Below, piece after piece: positions 9,809 through 18,233 of a DNA stretch of 64,000 bases. Position 1 is the first letter of the stretch; each line of letters starts with the position of its first letter. Source of the DNA: Emticicia sp037153985 (GTDB lineage Bacteria > Bacteroidota > Bacteroidia > Cytophagales > Spirosomataceae). Location: positions 124,001 to 188,000 of the forward strand of contig NZ_JBBAYI010000010.1 of NCBI RefSeq assembly GCF_037153985.1. Direction: 5' to 3'. Both the position numbers and the translations under genes were made by a program. The notes beneath the pieces were generated by a model, which was given only the letters and a program-made list of their open reading frames with translations, had not been told where the DNA came from and did no database searches.

Positions 9809-10942
9809 TCAGGATAATATTACTACATCAATATCAGCAAATGATAGCTTTTTTAGTAATTCATTGAATATGTTGGTTGATAATATGACATTGAAAAGGT
9901 TCAGATGTGGTTTACCGATACATAGGGTAGTAATTTGCCTTTGTTCGGCCACTTCCATGATACTTTTTGAAATATTGTTATTCTCAACCCTGATAATTTC
10001 TGCTCCTAGCTGCGTAGCTAATTTAAAGTTATTGATAAGATGCCTTTGTTTGTCGAGTGCAATTTTGTCGCTGCTTTCTCGGGGTGTTTGTACATATAAA
10101 ACAAACCACTTGCTATTATAATAACTTGCTAACCGAGCAGTTTTTCGGATAACATTTCTGGCTGTTTTTTCATTACTGCTAATACATGCCAGAAATTTTT
10201 CATGCCTGATAGCCGTACTTTTAGGTATTTCGGTTTCTACCTTGCGCTCTACCTGACTGGCCACTTCCTTGAGTGCCAATTCTCTGAGTTGTAATATCTG
10301 TTCAGGCTTAAAGAAATTATTTAAAGCCATTTGTACTTTATCGGGCGTATAAATCTTTCCTTCTTTCAGCCTTGTAATGAGTTCGTCGGCTGTGAGGTCA
10401 ATATTTACCACTTCGTCGGCAAGTCTCAGAATACTGTCAGGTATACGTTCTTTAACTTCAATACCAGTAATCTCTTTTATTTCTTCGTTAAGGCTTTCAA
10501 TATGCTGGATATTAACAGCACTTATCACATTTATACCTGCCTCCAGTATTTCGAGTACATCCTGCCAGCGTTTCTCGTTTTTGCTGCCTTCTATGTTGGT
10601 ATGTGCCAGTTCGTCGATGACCACAACTTCAGGACGTAAGTTTATAACGGCCTGCACGTCGAGTTCTTCTAGTTCTTTGCCCTTGTAGAAAATCTTTCGG
10701 CGAGGTACTATTGGTAGCCCTTCCAGTAAGTCGTGGGTTTCTTTTCGGAAATGTGTTTCAATATAACCTATTTTTACATCAATGCCATTCCGAAGTAAAG
10801 AATGTGCTTCTTGTAGCATCCGAAAAGTTTTGCCTACACCTGCGCTCATGCCTATATAGACTTTAAATTTTCCTTGCCTTGATTTCCTGATTAAATCCAG
10901 AAAATGTTGTACGTTTTCTTCTTTGTTCTCAATATCTGACAT
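9809..10942 (-). CDS. kdpD: KdpD N-terminal sensor protein (KdpD + USP domains only)
   Basis: This 377-residue protein matches only the cytoplasmic N-terminal part of KdpD. The KdpD domain has a Walker A motif (GMSAGVGKT, residues 31-39) and a Walker B-like VVVIDELAHTN. A universal-stress-protein-like domain follows (~245-377, starting near EKFLACISSNEK). The four-helix membrane domain, GAF, HisKA and HATPase of the ~900-residue enteric KdpD are absent, and the reading frame ends cleanly with no sign of frameshift. The next gene, 46 bases on, is a complete histidine kinase, so the two may act together as a split KdpD. In established KdpD proteins this region binds nucleotide and c-di-AMP and helps sense K+ status; whether it binds the adjacent kinase here is unknown. 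Confidence 0.9.
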   Translation of the reverse strand: MSDIENKEENVQHFLDLIRKSRQGKFKVYIGMSAGVGKTFRMLQEAHSLLRNGIDVKIGYIETHFRKETHDLLEGLPIVPRRKIFYKGKELEELDVQAVINLRPEVVVIDELAHTNIEGSKNEKRWQDVLEILEAGINVISAVNIQHIESLNEEIKEITGIEVKERIPDSILRLADEVVNIDLTADELITRLKEGKIYTPDKVQMALNNFFKPEQILQLRELALKEVASQVERKVETEIPKSTAIRHEKFLACISSNEKTARNVIRKTARLASYYNSKWFVLYVQTPRESSDKIALDKQRHLINNFKLATQLGAEIIRVENNNISKSIMEVAEQRQITTLCIGKPHLNLFNVILSTNIFNELLKKLSFADIDVVILS

Positions 10943-11001
10943 GATGTTGGTTTGTTATTGGTTTGTCAGGATACTAACAAAGTACCCTGACAAACTATTT
11001 A

Positions 11002-12057
11002 CTAGAAACTAAAACACAAGGCACTTGTTAAATAGGAATTATGGTTTTTATCGGCAAATATTTTGTCTTTACTACGCAGGTATCGGCTCTCAATGCGCCA
11101 TATAAGATTATTCACCACAGTATAATCAAGATTTAACGAGTAACCAAAAGTCTGAAACCCATTAACTGTGCCGGTAGTGATAATAACCCCGTTTTTATCC
11201 TGATAATATTCTGCACGGGCAGCTACCACTAGTTTGTCGTTGGCCGCATAACGCGCAATCAACACAGGTGTGAGCCATTTGTTATAGCTAGTGCTTTTGT
11301 AAGCCTTTTGTTCGATGCCGTAATCGAAACCAACTATTACGCCCAGTTTTTTATGAACCTGCCACTGTGTATATAAATTATTGAAATACCGCCAGCGTTG
11401 TAGGCTGTCGGGCTGCTCATTGCCTATATAAGAACTCCAGTTGATGGTAATTTCTGAATTAGGTTTGAATGTAAGTTGTGTGCCAAATGCAGGTGTCTGG
11501 TTGCCATGTACTCGTTGAATGCGTTGCCAGCCATTTAGAACCAATGCAGCCAGAAACCATTTCTCGTTACGTGAGGTGTAAGATAATCTGGCTCCTGATT
11601 CATAATAAGGCGAGTTTTCGGCTAATAAACTTCTGGTCAGATTCCATGCATCTTTGCCAATAGCACTTTCAAAACCAATATGAGAAGGCATAATGCCAGC
11701 ATCAAACCAGAGATTATTCTTTTTAGAAATTTTAAACCCAATATTGGCTTCATAAATATTTTTCAGAAGCCCCTGTTCGCCTGCCAAGTTATACTGAGCA
11801 TAAGTGCCTGCTATAATGCCAATATTAGCCCGAATTTTATCGGTATTATAACTGGCTTTCAGTAAACCCAGATTCAGGTTTAGTTCGTTATGTCGGTTAT
11901 GATTATATAAAAACGCCGCCTTTTCATGATTGGCCGGATTACTGAAATCATAACTGTAATAGGTTTCTATGTAACCCGAAAATGTTAGTGGATTGCTTTG
12001 TTGGGCATTTGCTTGCATACTTATGCAAGCAAATGCCATTAAAAATAGTTTTTTCAT
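11002..12057 (-). CDS. outer-membrane beta-barrel porin within the kdp operon
   Basis: This 351-residue protein begins with a signal peptide (MKKLFLMAFACISMQANAQ). The rest consists of alternating amphipathic strands rich in aromatic residues, and it ends in a C-terminal Phe (TSALCFSF) typical of outer-membrane barrels. Features such as FSGYIETYYSYDF and WFDAGIMPSHIGFESAIGKDAWNLTRS fit the OmpL-like 'putative beta-barrel porin-2' family. It sits between kdpC and kdpD on the same strand with short gaps (90 and 59 bases), so it is probably co-transcribed. The inferred role is outer-membrane passage of K+ or a counter-ion when K+ is scarce. The family assignment is by pattern only. Confidence 0.75.
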   Translation of the reverse strand: MKKLFLMAFACISMQANAQQSNPLTFSGYIETYYSYDFSNPANHEKAAFLYNHNRHNELNLNLGLLKASYNTDKIRANIGIIAGTYAQYNLAGEQGLLKNIYEANIGFKISKKNNLWFDAGIMPSHIGFESAIGKDAWNLTRSLLAENSPYYESGARLSYTSRNEKWFLAALVLNGWQRIQRVHGNQTPAFGTQLTFKPNSEITINWSSYIGNEQPDSLQRWRYFNNLYTQWQVHKKLGVIVGFDYGIEQKAYKSTSYNKWLTPVLIARYAANDKLVVAARAEYYQDKNGVIITTGTVNGFQTFGYSLNLDYTVVNNLIWRIESRYLRSKDKIFADKNHNSYLTSALCFSF

Positions 12058-12147
12058 TGAGTGATGCCTGTGCTAGGCTTTTTGTTGTACTTATAATTTG
12101 TATGGTAACAGGCCGTGGCTTGAAAAATACTTTGGTAGAGGATGTAC

Positions 12148-12708
12148 CTACTTCATTTCGTCAAGCTCTACGTTTAAGGCTAATACATTAATGGTTTCAG
12201 GACCAAATAAACCCAGAATTGGTTTTTTAGTATGTGCGTTGATGAGTGCCAGAATTTTATCTGCTGAAATCCTTCTGGCTTCAGCAATGCGTTTTACCTG
12301 AATACGGGCTGAGGCAGGCGAAATGTCAGGGTCGAGACCACTACCCGAGGCAGTAACCATTTCGGCAGTAATGGCCGATTGTGGTATTTTAGGATTATGA
12401 ACCCGAAAAGAATCAATCCGTGCCTGTACAGTAGCCAGATAGTCGGGGTTGCTTGGGGCTTTATTACTACCTGCCGACCCCGCGGCATTATAAGCTACTG
12501 CCGAAGGACGCCCCCAGAAGTATTTATCAGCCGTGAACGACTGCCCTAATTGCTTATAACCTACTGTTTTACCATTTACCTGTATAATTTCGCCTTTGCC
12601 TTTATTTGGGACTAACTGGGCAAAACCTGTAATAATAAGCGGATAAATTATTGCGAATAGCACCATACTTACCAATGTAAGTCTGATAGCCGAAAATAGA
12701 TTTTTCAT
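12148..12708 (-). CDS. kdpC: potassium-transporting ATPase subunit C
   Basis: KdpC is the single-span chaperone-like subunit of the KdpFABC K+ pump. The protein starts MKNLFSAIRLTLVSMVLF at 12708; a longer frame back to 12738 would overlap the end of kdpB and lacks support. One N-terminal membrane helix is followed by the KdpC signatures GQSFTADKYFWGRPSA, ASGSGLDPDISPASA and RIQVKRIAEAR. At 186 residues it is of normal length. The start lies 7 bases after the kdpB stop, which fits translational coupling. Confidence 0.95.
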   Translation of the reverse strand: MKNLFSAIRLTLVSMVLFAIIYPLIITGFAQLVPNKGKGEIIQVNGKTVGYKQLGQSFTADKYFWGRPSAVAYNAAGSAGSNKAPSNPDYLATVQARIDSFRVHNPKIPQSAITAEMVTASGSGLDPDISPASARIQVKRIAEARRISADKILALINAHTKKPILGLFGPETINVLALNVELDEMK

Positions 12709-12715
12709 GATTTTA

Positions 12716-14758
12716 CTAGATGAAAAGTGAAACAGCAAGGTCGATAATTTTGATGCCTATAAAAGGTACAATAATACCGCCCAAACCATAAATTAATAAA
12801 TTACGACGAAGAATGGCACTTGCTCCGATAGGCTTGTAGGCAACGCCTTTTAAAGCCAGCGGAATTAATAAAGGAATAATAATGGCATTAAAAATAACTG
12901 CCGATAAAATAGCACTTTCAGGACTATGCAACCCCATGATATTAAGACCTTGTAAGGCAGGAATTGTAGCAATAAACAAAGCAGGTACAATAGCAAAATA
13001 TTTGGCTACATCGTTAGCAATAGAAAAAGTAGTTAACGTGCCGCGTGTCATGAGTAACTGCTTGCCAATTTCTACAATTTCAATCAGTTTTGTAGGGTCG
13101 TTGTCTAAATCGACCATGTTACCTGCTTCTTTTGCTGCCTGAGTGCCGCTATTCATGGCTACTCCTACATCGGCTTGGGCTAGTGCAGGCGCATCATTAG
13201 TGCCATCGCCCATCATGGCAACTAGTTTGCCCGATTGCTGCTCCTTACGGATATACTGCATTTTATCTTCAGGTTTAGCTTCTGCAATGAAGTCGTCAAC
13301 GCCGGCTTTGTCGGCAATGTATTTAGCCGTCAGAGGGTTGTCGCCTGTTACCATTACGGTTTTAACACCCATTTTACGTAAACGCTCGAAACGTTCCTGA
13401 ATACCTGTTTTAATAATATCCTGTAATTCAATTACACCCAATACTTTTTCATTTTCGGCTACTACAAGCGGAGTTCCCCCGTTGCTTGAGATGGTTTTTA
13501 CTCTTTCAGTAGTTTCGTTCGGAAATATATTTCCGGCATTTTCAACTAATTTCTTGATTGCATCGAAAGCTCCTTTTCTTATTCTTGTGCCTTCAAAGTC
13601 GATACCTGAGCTACGGGTTTCGGCCGTGAATTTAATAAAAGTAGGCTTGCTTATCGGGTAACTGTTGGCATTAACACCCGCTAACTCAATAATTGATTTA
13701 CCCTCAGGAGTTTCGTCGGCCATTGAACTTAATACAGCCGCTCTGATAAAGGTTTGGCCATTAATACCTTTAACAGGATAAAAATGTGTGGCCTTCCGAT
13801 TACCGATGGTGATAGTACCTGTTTTGTCAAGTAGTAACACATCAATGTCGCCCGCAGTTTCTACGGCTTTGCCTGACTTCGTGATAACGTTTGCACGCAA
13901 GGCTCTGTCCATTCCGGCAATACCAATTGCTGAAAGTAACCCTCCGATGGTGGTAGGAATCAGGCAGACAAAGAGAGAAATAAACGCCGCAATTGTAATG
14001 GGGGTTTGTGCGTAGTCGGCAAAAGGTTTTAGCGTTACGCATACAATGATAAAAATCAATGTAAAGGCAGCCAGTAGAATAGTTAAAGCAATTTCGTTGG
14101 GTGTTTTTTGTCGGCTGGCTCCCTCTACCAATGCAATCATTTTATCCAGAAAACTTTCGCCAGGTTGGGTGCTTACAATAACCTTAATTTTGTCTGATAA
14201 TACCTTTGTGCCTCCGGTTACACTACTTTTATCTCCGCCTGCCTCACGAATCACAGGAGCCGACTCACCAGTAATCGCACTTTCATCAATAGTTGCTAGT
14301 CCTTCAATAATCTCACCATCGGTAGGAATAATATCTCCGGGTTCACAAATAAAAACATCGCCTTTTTTCAGTAAAGAAGACGGAATAACCTGTATTTCGT
14401 TCAGGTACATTTCGCCTACTGTCTGAACCAGTTTGGCGGGTGTCTCTTCGCGCGTTTTACGTAGGCTATTGGCTTGTGCTTTGCCTCTTGCTTCGGCGAG
14501 AGCCTCTGCAAAATTGGCAAATAATAAAGTAATAAAGAGTATTAAAAATACAATGATATTATAAGCAAGGCTACCTTGATTACTGGCCCCCAAAAAGATA
14601 GCAATGCATACAATGAGCATAATGAATGTTCCGATTTCGACTGTAAACATCACAGGATTCCGAAACATGATTCGAGGATTCAGTTTAATAAAAGACTGCC
14701 CGATGGCTTCCTTTACTAAAGTTTTGTCGAATAATGATATTTGATTATTTCTGTTCAT
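12716..14758 (-). CDS. kdpB: potassium-transporting P-type ATPase subunit B
   Basis: KdpB hydrolyses ATP for high-affinity K+ import by the KdpFABC complex. This 680-residue protein has all P-type ATPase hallmarks: TGES in the actuator domain (~166), the phosphorylation motif DKTGTIT (~307), nucleotide-binding segments (KGAFDAIK), MVTGDNPLTAKYIA, and the hinge MMGDGTNDAPALAQADVGVAM. Three groups of transmembrane helices flank the cytoplasmic domains as expected. Length is typical and no key residue is missing. Its start is 9 bases from the kdpA stop, so the genes form one operon. Confidence 0.97.
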   Translation of the reverse strand: MNRNNQISLFDKTLVKEAIGQSFIKLNPRIMFRNPVMFTVEIGTFIMLIVCIAIFLGASNQGSLAYNIIVFLILFITLLFANFAEALAEARGKAQANSLRKTREETPAKLVQTVGEMYLNEIQVIPSSLLKKGDVFICEPGDIIPTDGEIIEGLATIDESAITGESAPVIREAGGDKSSVTGGTKVLSDKIKVIVSTQPGESFLDKMIALVEGASRQKTPNEIALTILLAAFTLIFIIVCVTLKPFADYAQTPITIAAFISLFVCLIPTTIGGLLSAIGIAGMDRALRANVITKSGKAVETAGDIDVLLLDKTGTITIGNRKATHFYPVKGINGQTFIRAAVLSSMADETPEGKSIIELAGVNANSYPISKPTFIKFTAETRSSGIDFEGTRIRKGAFDAIKKLVENAGNIFPNETTERVKTISSNGGTPLVVAENEKVLGVIELQDIIKTGIQERFERLRKMGVKTVMVTGDNPLTAKYIADKAGVDDFIAEAKPEDKMQYIRKEQQSGKLVAMMGDGTNDAPALAQADVGVAMNSGTQAAKEAGNMVDLDNDPTKLIEIVEIGKQLLMTRGTLTTFSIANDVAKYFAIVPALFIATIPALQGLNIMGLHSPESAILSAVIFNAIIIPLLIPLALKGVAYKPIGASAILRRNLLIYGLGGIIVPFIGIKIIDLAVSLFI

Positions 14759-14767
14759 GGAAGTAGC

Positions 14768-16495
14768 TTATTTAAATAAAGTAAAGTGTTCGGCGAAAGG
14801 CCCAAGAGCCAACGCCGGAAAAAATGACAAAGCCGCAATGATAGCTATTACAGCAAAGGTCATAATGCCAAAGGTTGGAGTGTCTGTTTGTAGTGTTCCG
14901 GCACTTTCAGGAATATACTTCTTGCTGGCTAATAATCCGGCAATGGCTATTGGCCCTATAATGGGTATAAATCTGCTTAATAGAAGTACAATGCCTGTAC
15001 TGATATTCCAGAATGGGTTATTGTCGCCAAGCCCTTCAAATCCACTACCATTATTGGCTGCGCTTGAGGTGTATTCATAGAGCATTTCTGAAAATCCATG
15101 ATACCCGGGGTTATTAAGCCAGCCTGTGGCCTTGCCGTTAAACCACCAACCCATAGAGGCATCATTTGCGGTCAGGTAAGCAGCAATGGCGGTTCCGCTT
15201 AAAATAAGTAAGGGGTGAAGAATAGCGATAATAGCTGCAATTTTTACTTCGCGTGCCTCAACCTTTTTGCCCAGAAACTCAGGCGTGCGGCCAACCATCA
15301 GCCCTGAGATGAACACACCCAATATAATAAAGATGTAGTAGTTGAGTATCCCAACGCCACAACCTCCATAAAAGGCGTTTATCATCATGGCTAGTAATTG
15401 CATGGCTCCTGACAAGGGCATACTGCTGTCGTGCATACTATTAACCGAACCAGTTGAGATAACCGTGGTTGCAATACTCCAGTAGGCAGAAGCGGCTGCG
15501 CCAAAACGTACTTCTTTGCCTTCCATGTTACCAGTGGTCTGGGTTATTCCCATCTGGCTGATAGCCGGATTCCCGTTTGTTTCGGCAATAATAGTAGGAA
15601 TTGTAAGGGCTAGAAAACCGACTGTCATGACACCAAAAATAGACCATGCAAGTTTTTTACGTTTCAGGTAAAAACCAAGTGCGAAAATCATAGCAAACGG
15701 AATAAGCATCTGGGCTACCATCTCTACCATGTTAGTGAAGTAATTGGGGTTTTCGAGCGGGTGTGCCGAGTTGGCACCAAAAAAACCACCACCGTTGGTT
15801 CCGAGATGTTTAATAGCAATAAAAGCAGCGGCGGGCCCTCTTGATACCTGAATCGAATCGCCCTGTAAAGTTGTAATGTTGTCTTTGCCTTCAAAGGTCA
15901 TAGGCGTGCCGTTCCATACCAGAATAATAGCAATGACAATAGACACCGGCAGCAATATGCGGGTACAGCTTTTTAAGAAATAATTGTAAAAGTTGCCCAG
16001 CCTCTCGGCTTGCCGCTCACGCATGGCATTAAATAGTACGGCACAAGCGGCCATACCCACAGCAGCCGAAACAAAATGCAGATACATAAGCCCCACTAAC
16101 TGTGTCAGATACGAAACTCCGGTTTCGCCTGAGTAATGTTGCAGGTTGCAATTCACCATAAAGGATATAGCCGTATTGAATGCCAAATCAGGCGACATGG
16201 ATGGATTACCGTCTGGATTAAGGGGTAACCAACCCTGATTCATTAAGATAAGCATACTCAGAAAGAACCAAACAACGTTGATGCCCAGTAAGGCTATCAG
16301 GTGTTGTTTCCAGTTCATTTCTGTGGTAGCATCAATACCGCTGAAACGATAGAAAAACTTTTCGATAGGGTTGAAAACAGGGTCTAGTAAAGTTTTTTCA
16401 CCTGTGTAAACCCGGGCAATGTATTTCCCGAAGGGAATAGCCAACAGAAGCGTGGCCAAAAACATGGCAATTATGCCTGATATTTCGGTGTTCAT
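14768..16495 (-). CDS. kdpA: potassium-transporting ATPase subunit A
   Basis: KdpA is the K+-selective membrane subunit of KdpFABC, related to the SKT/Trk channel superfamily. The 575-residue sequence has about ten hydrophobic helices and the four pore-loop regions, for example NTAISFMVNCNLQHYSGET, KHLGTNGGGFFGANSAHPLENPN, GSVNSMHDSSMPL and YTSSAANNGSGFEGL. Length is slightly above the usual ~560. The ATG at 16495 lies 5 bases downstream of the kdpF stop. Confidence 0.97.
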   Translation of the reverse strand: MNTEISGIIAMFLATLLLAIPFGKYIARVYTGEKTLLDPVFNPIEKFFYRFSGIDATTEMNWKQHLIALLGINVVWFFLSMLILMNQGWLPLNPDGNPSMSPDLAFNTAISFMVNCNLQHYSGETGVSYLTQLVGLMYLHFVSAAVGMAACAVLFNAMRERQAERLGNFYNYFLKSCTRILLPVSIVIAIILVWNGTPMTFEGKDNITTLQGDSIQVSRGPAAAFIAIKHLGTNGGGFFGANSAHPLENPNYFTNMVEMVAQMLIPFAMIFALGFYLKRKKLAWSIFGVMTVGFLALTIPTIIAETNGNPAISQMGITQTTGNMEGKEVRFGAAASAYWSIATTVISTGSVNSMHDSSMPLSGAMQLLAMMINAFYGGCGVGILNYYIFIILGVFISGLMVGRTPEFLGKKVEAREVKIAAIIAILHPLLILSGTAIAAYLTANDASMGWWFNGKATGWLNNPGYHGFSEMLYEYTSSAANNGSGFEGLGDNNPFWNISTGIVLLLSRFIPIIGPIAIAGLLASKKYIPESAGTLQTDTPTFGIMTFAVIAIIAALSFFPALALGPFAEHFTLFK

Positions 16496-16500
16496 AAGAT

Positions 16501-16578
16501 TTAGAATTTTTCAGGTTTAAGTAATACATACACGAGGTATCCGAAAACCAGTATCGATAAAATGAATAAGGCTGTCAT
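16501..16578 (-). CDS. kdpF: potassium-transporting ATPase subunit F (25 residues)
   Basis: A 25-codon frame immediately before kdpA encodes a single membrane helix ending in a short charged tail: MTALFILSILVFGYLVYV, then LLKPEKF. The size, the hydrophobic profile, the xxGYLVYVLLKPE-type ending and the position 5 bases upstream of kdpA are those of KdpF. KdpF is the small stabilising peptide of the KdpFABC pump and is often missed by gene finders. Confidence 0.9.
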   Translation of the reverse strand: MTALFILSILVFGYLVYVLLKPEKF

Positions 16579-16583
16579 GATTT

Positions 16584-16667
16584 TTAGATTTTTTCAAAAA
16601 AGTGAATTGACTTGTAGCATATCCAGAAAAGGAGTCCGCCCAGAGTAATTAAAATGAATGTTGTCAT
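16584..16667 (-). CDS. unannotated 27-residue membrane peptide, first gene of the kdp operon
   Basis: An ATG-initiated frame of 27 codons lies 5 bases before kdpF. It encodes one hydrophobic helix (MTTFILITLGGLLFWICY) followed by a basic/amphipathic end, KSIHFFEKI. Its spacing and topology mirror kdpF, and it sits just after the candidate sigma-54 promoter, so it should be the first frame translated from the operon mRNA. I do not recognise the family. It could be a second KdpF-like subunit, a regulatory micropeptide, or a chance frame in a short leader. There is no clear purine-rich ribosome site, but many Bacteroidota starts lack one. Confidence 0.55.
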   Translation of the reverse strand: MTTFILITLGGLLFWICYKSIHFFEKI

Positions 16668-16684
16668 TGGTTTAATAAATAGTT

Positions 16685-16702
16685 ATGCTCAACTAATGCC
16701 AA
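16685..16702 (-). promoter_or_regulatory. candidate sigma-54 (-24/-12) promoter of the kdp operon
   Basis: On the minus strand the sequence reads TTGGCATTAGTTGAGCAT. It has the invariant GG and GC separated by exactly ten bases, and TGGCA matches the -24 consensus fully. The -12 half (GAGCA) is weaker than TTGCA. Transcription would start near 16675, giving a very short leader before the ATG at 16667. The adjacent upstream gene encodes an activator with a GAFTGA sigma-54 contact loop, which makes the match more credible. No obvious activator-binding palindrome was seen in 16703-16780. Confidence 0.55.
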
Positions 16703-16782
16703 TGTTTATGCCTATTTTTGGGAAATAATGTTAAGTGTCTGTAAATGAATAATTTATAATTGATTGTAGAGGGAGGAGATAT

Positions 16783-16812
16783 AAAAAAAGCCTATCAAAA
16801 TGATAGGCTTTT
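16783..16812 (-). terminator. intrinsic terminator between the response regulator and the kdp operon
   Basis: A perfect 12-bp stem (16786-16797 with 16801-16812) with a 3-nt loop runs, on the minus strand, into a seven-T tract (16789-16783). It separates the regulator transcript from kdpFABC and implies that the kdp genes use their own promoter. Confidence 0.85.
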
Positions 16813-16873
16813 CTCAAAATGAGGAAATCTAAAAAACAATATTTAAGGTAAAGTTTTATCGGTAATGGCTTAG

Positions 16874-18211
16874 TTACAAGCCATATTCTTCAATTTTTCT
16901 ATATAGGGTGGCAATGCCAATTTCGAGTAATCGGGCGGTTTCGGCCTTGTTGCCTTTGGTATAATTGAGTACTTTCTGGATATGCAGTTTTTCGACACTT
17001 GCCATCGAAAATGCCGACAAAGTACCTTTAGGGTTTGGTTTAGGCTGCTGAATATCAAATGGTAATAAATCGGCTGTAAGCGTGTTGCTATCAGCCAGAA
17101 TAACCGCTCTTTCAATAATATTTTTCAGTTCACGGATATTCCCGACCCAAGTATAGTTTTCCAGCTTTTCGAGACATTCAGCATCAATATTTATGATACG
17201 TTTATTTGTCTTATCTGAAAACTGTTGCATAAAATGCGTGGCCAGTAGTTCAATATCCTTCACCCGTTCCCGAAGCGGTGGCAGATGTATTTCAAAAACA
17301 TTCAGCCGGAAATACAAGTCAGCGCGGAAATGATTTGCTTCATACTCCTGCTTTAAGTCTCGGTTAGTAGCTGCTATTAATCTGAAATTTGATTTAGTAG
17401 GTTTGGTATCACCCAACTTAATAAATTCGTTCGTTTCGAGTACCCTCAATAATTTGGCTTGAAGCTCCAATGGCATTTCTCCGATTTCGTCCAGTAGTAG
17501 TGTGCCTCCGTTGGCTTCCTCAATTAAGCCTTTTTTATCTTTGATAGCCCCCGTAAAAGCCCCTTGTTTATGCCCGAATAACTCGCTTTCCAGAATATCT
17601 TTACTAAATGTACTGCAATTGAGCATTACAAAAGTTTTACCAGCCCTTTGGCTGGCCTGATGTATTCCTTGTGCAAAAACTTCTTTACCCGTTCCGGTTT
17701 CGCCAGTCAGCAAAACTGTTGTATCAATCGGGGCTACCTTTTTGGCTAGTTCGATTGCCTGTTGAATAGCCTTTGACTTGCCAATAATAGCATCAAACGA
17801 AAACTTTTCACCTACGCGTTTTTCGAGGTCTTTTACTTTTTTCTGTAACTGTACTTTCTCAATAGCCCTATGTAGTAGCGGAATAATTTTTTCGTTGTCG
17901 TCGCCTTTCACGATGTAGTCAAAAGCACCGTTTTTCATGGCTCTTACACCATCGTTTATGTTTCCATAAGCTGTTAGTAAAATGACTTCTACTATTGGGC
18001 GCACCAATTTTATTTTGGGTAATAAATCAACCCCGTTGCCGTCAGGTAGCTTTACGTCTGACAGTACCACATCTATCTCATGTTGTTCTAATTTTTTTAA
18101 ACCAGACCTGCAATCTCCTGCTTCTATTACCTCAAAACCTTCCGACTGAATAATGCGTGCCAGTAGCGTTCTGAGTTTTTCTTCATCATCTATAATTAAT
18201 ACTGTTTTCAT
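16874..18211 (-). CDS. NtrC-family sigma-54-dependent response regulator, probable regulator of kdp
   Basis: This 445-residue protein has an N-terminal receiver domain (acidic DDE near residues 8-10, phospho-acceptor Asp52 in LSDVKLP, Lys in VKGDD). An AAA+ sigma-54 interaction domain follows, with Walker A GETGTGKE (170-177), GAFTGA (217-222) and Walker B GTLLLDEIGEMP. A Fis-type helix-turn-helix closes the protein (GNKAETARLLEIGIATLYRKIEEYGL). All catalytic motifs are intact. The gene ends in a terminator just before a candidate -24/-12 promoter driving kdp. It replaces the OmpR-type KdpE of enteric bacteria. Pairing with the kinase at 8029-9762 is inferred. Only 22 bases separate it from the upstream thuA-like gene. 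Confidence 0.9.
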   Translation of the reverse strand: MKTVLIIDDEEKLRTLLARIIQSEGFEVIEAGDCRSGLKKLEQHEIDVVLSDVKLPDGNGVDLLPKIKLVRPIVEVILLTAYGNINDGVRAMKNGAFDYIVKGDDNEKIIPLLHRAIEKVQLQKKVKDLEKRVGEKFSFDAIIGKSKAIQQAIELAKKVAPIDTTVLLTGETGTGKEVFAQGIHQASQRAGKTFVMLNCSTFSKDILESELFGHKQGAFTGAIKDKKGLIEEANGGTLLLDEIGEMPLELQAKLLRVLETNEFIKLGDTKPTKSNFRLIAATNRDLKQEYEANHFRADLYFRLNVFEIHLPPLRERVKDIELLATHFMQQFSDKTNKRIINIDAECLEKLENYTWVGNIRELKNIIERAVILADSNTLTADLLPFDIQQPKPNPKGTLSAFSMASVEKLHIQKVLNYTKGNKAETARLLEIGIATLYRKIEEYGL

Positions 18212-18233
18212 TTGCTGGTTTGGTTAACACTCT

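Noticed and set aside
14046..14426. 126-codon open frame on the plus strand inside kdpB
   Set aside because: It is antisense to conserved P-type ATPase motifs and has no independent evidence.
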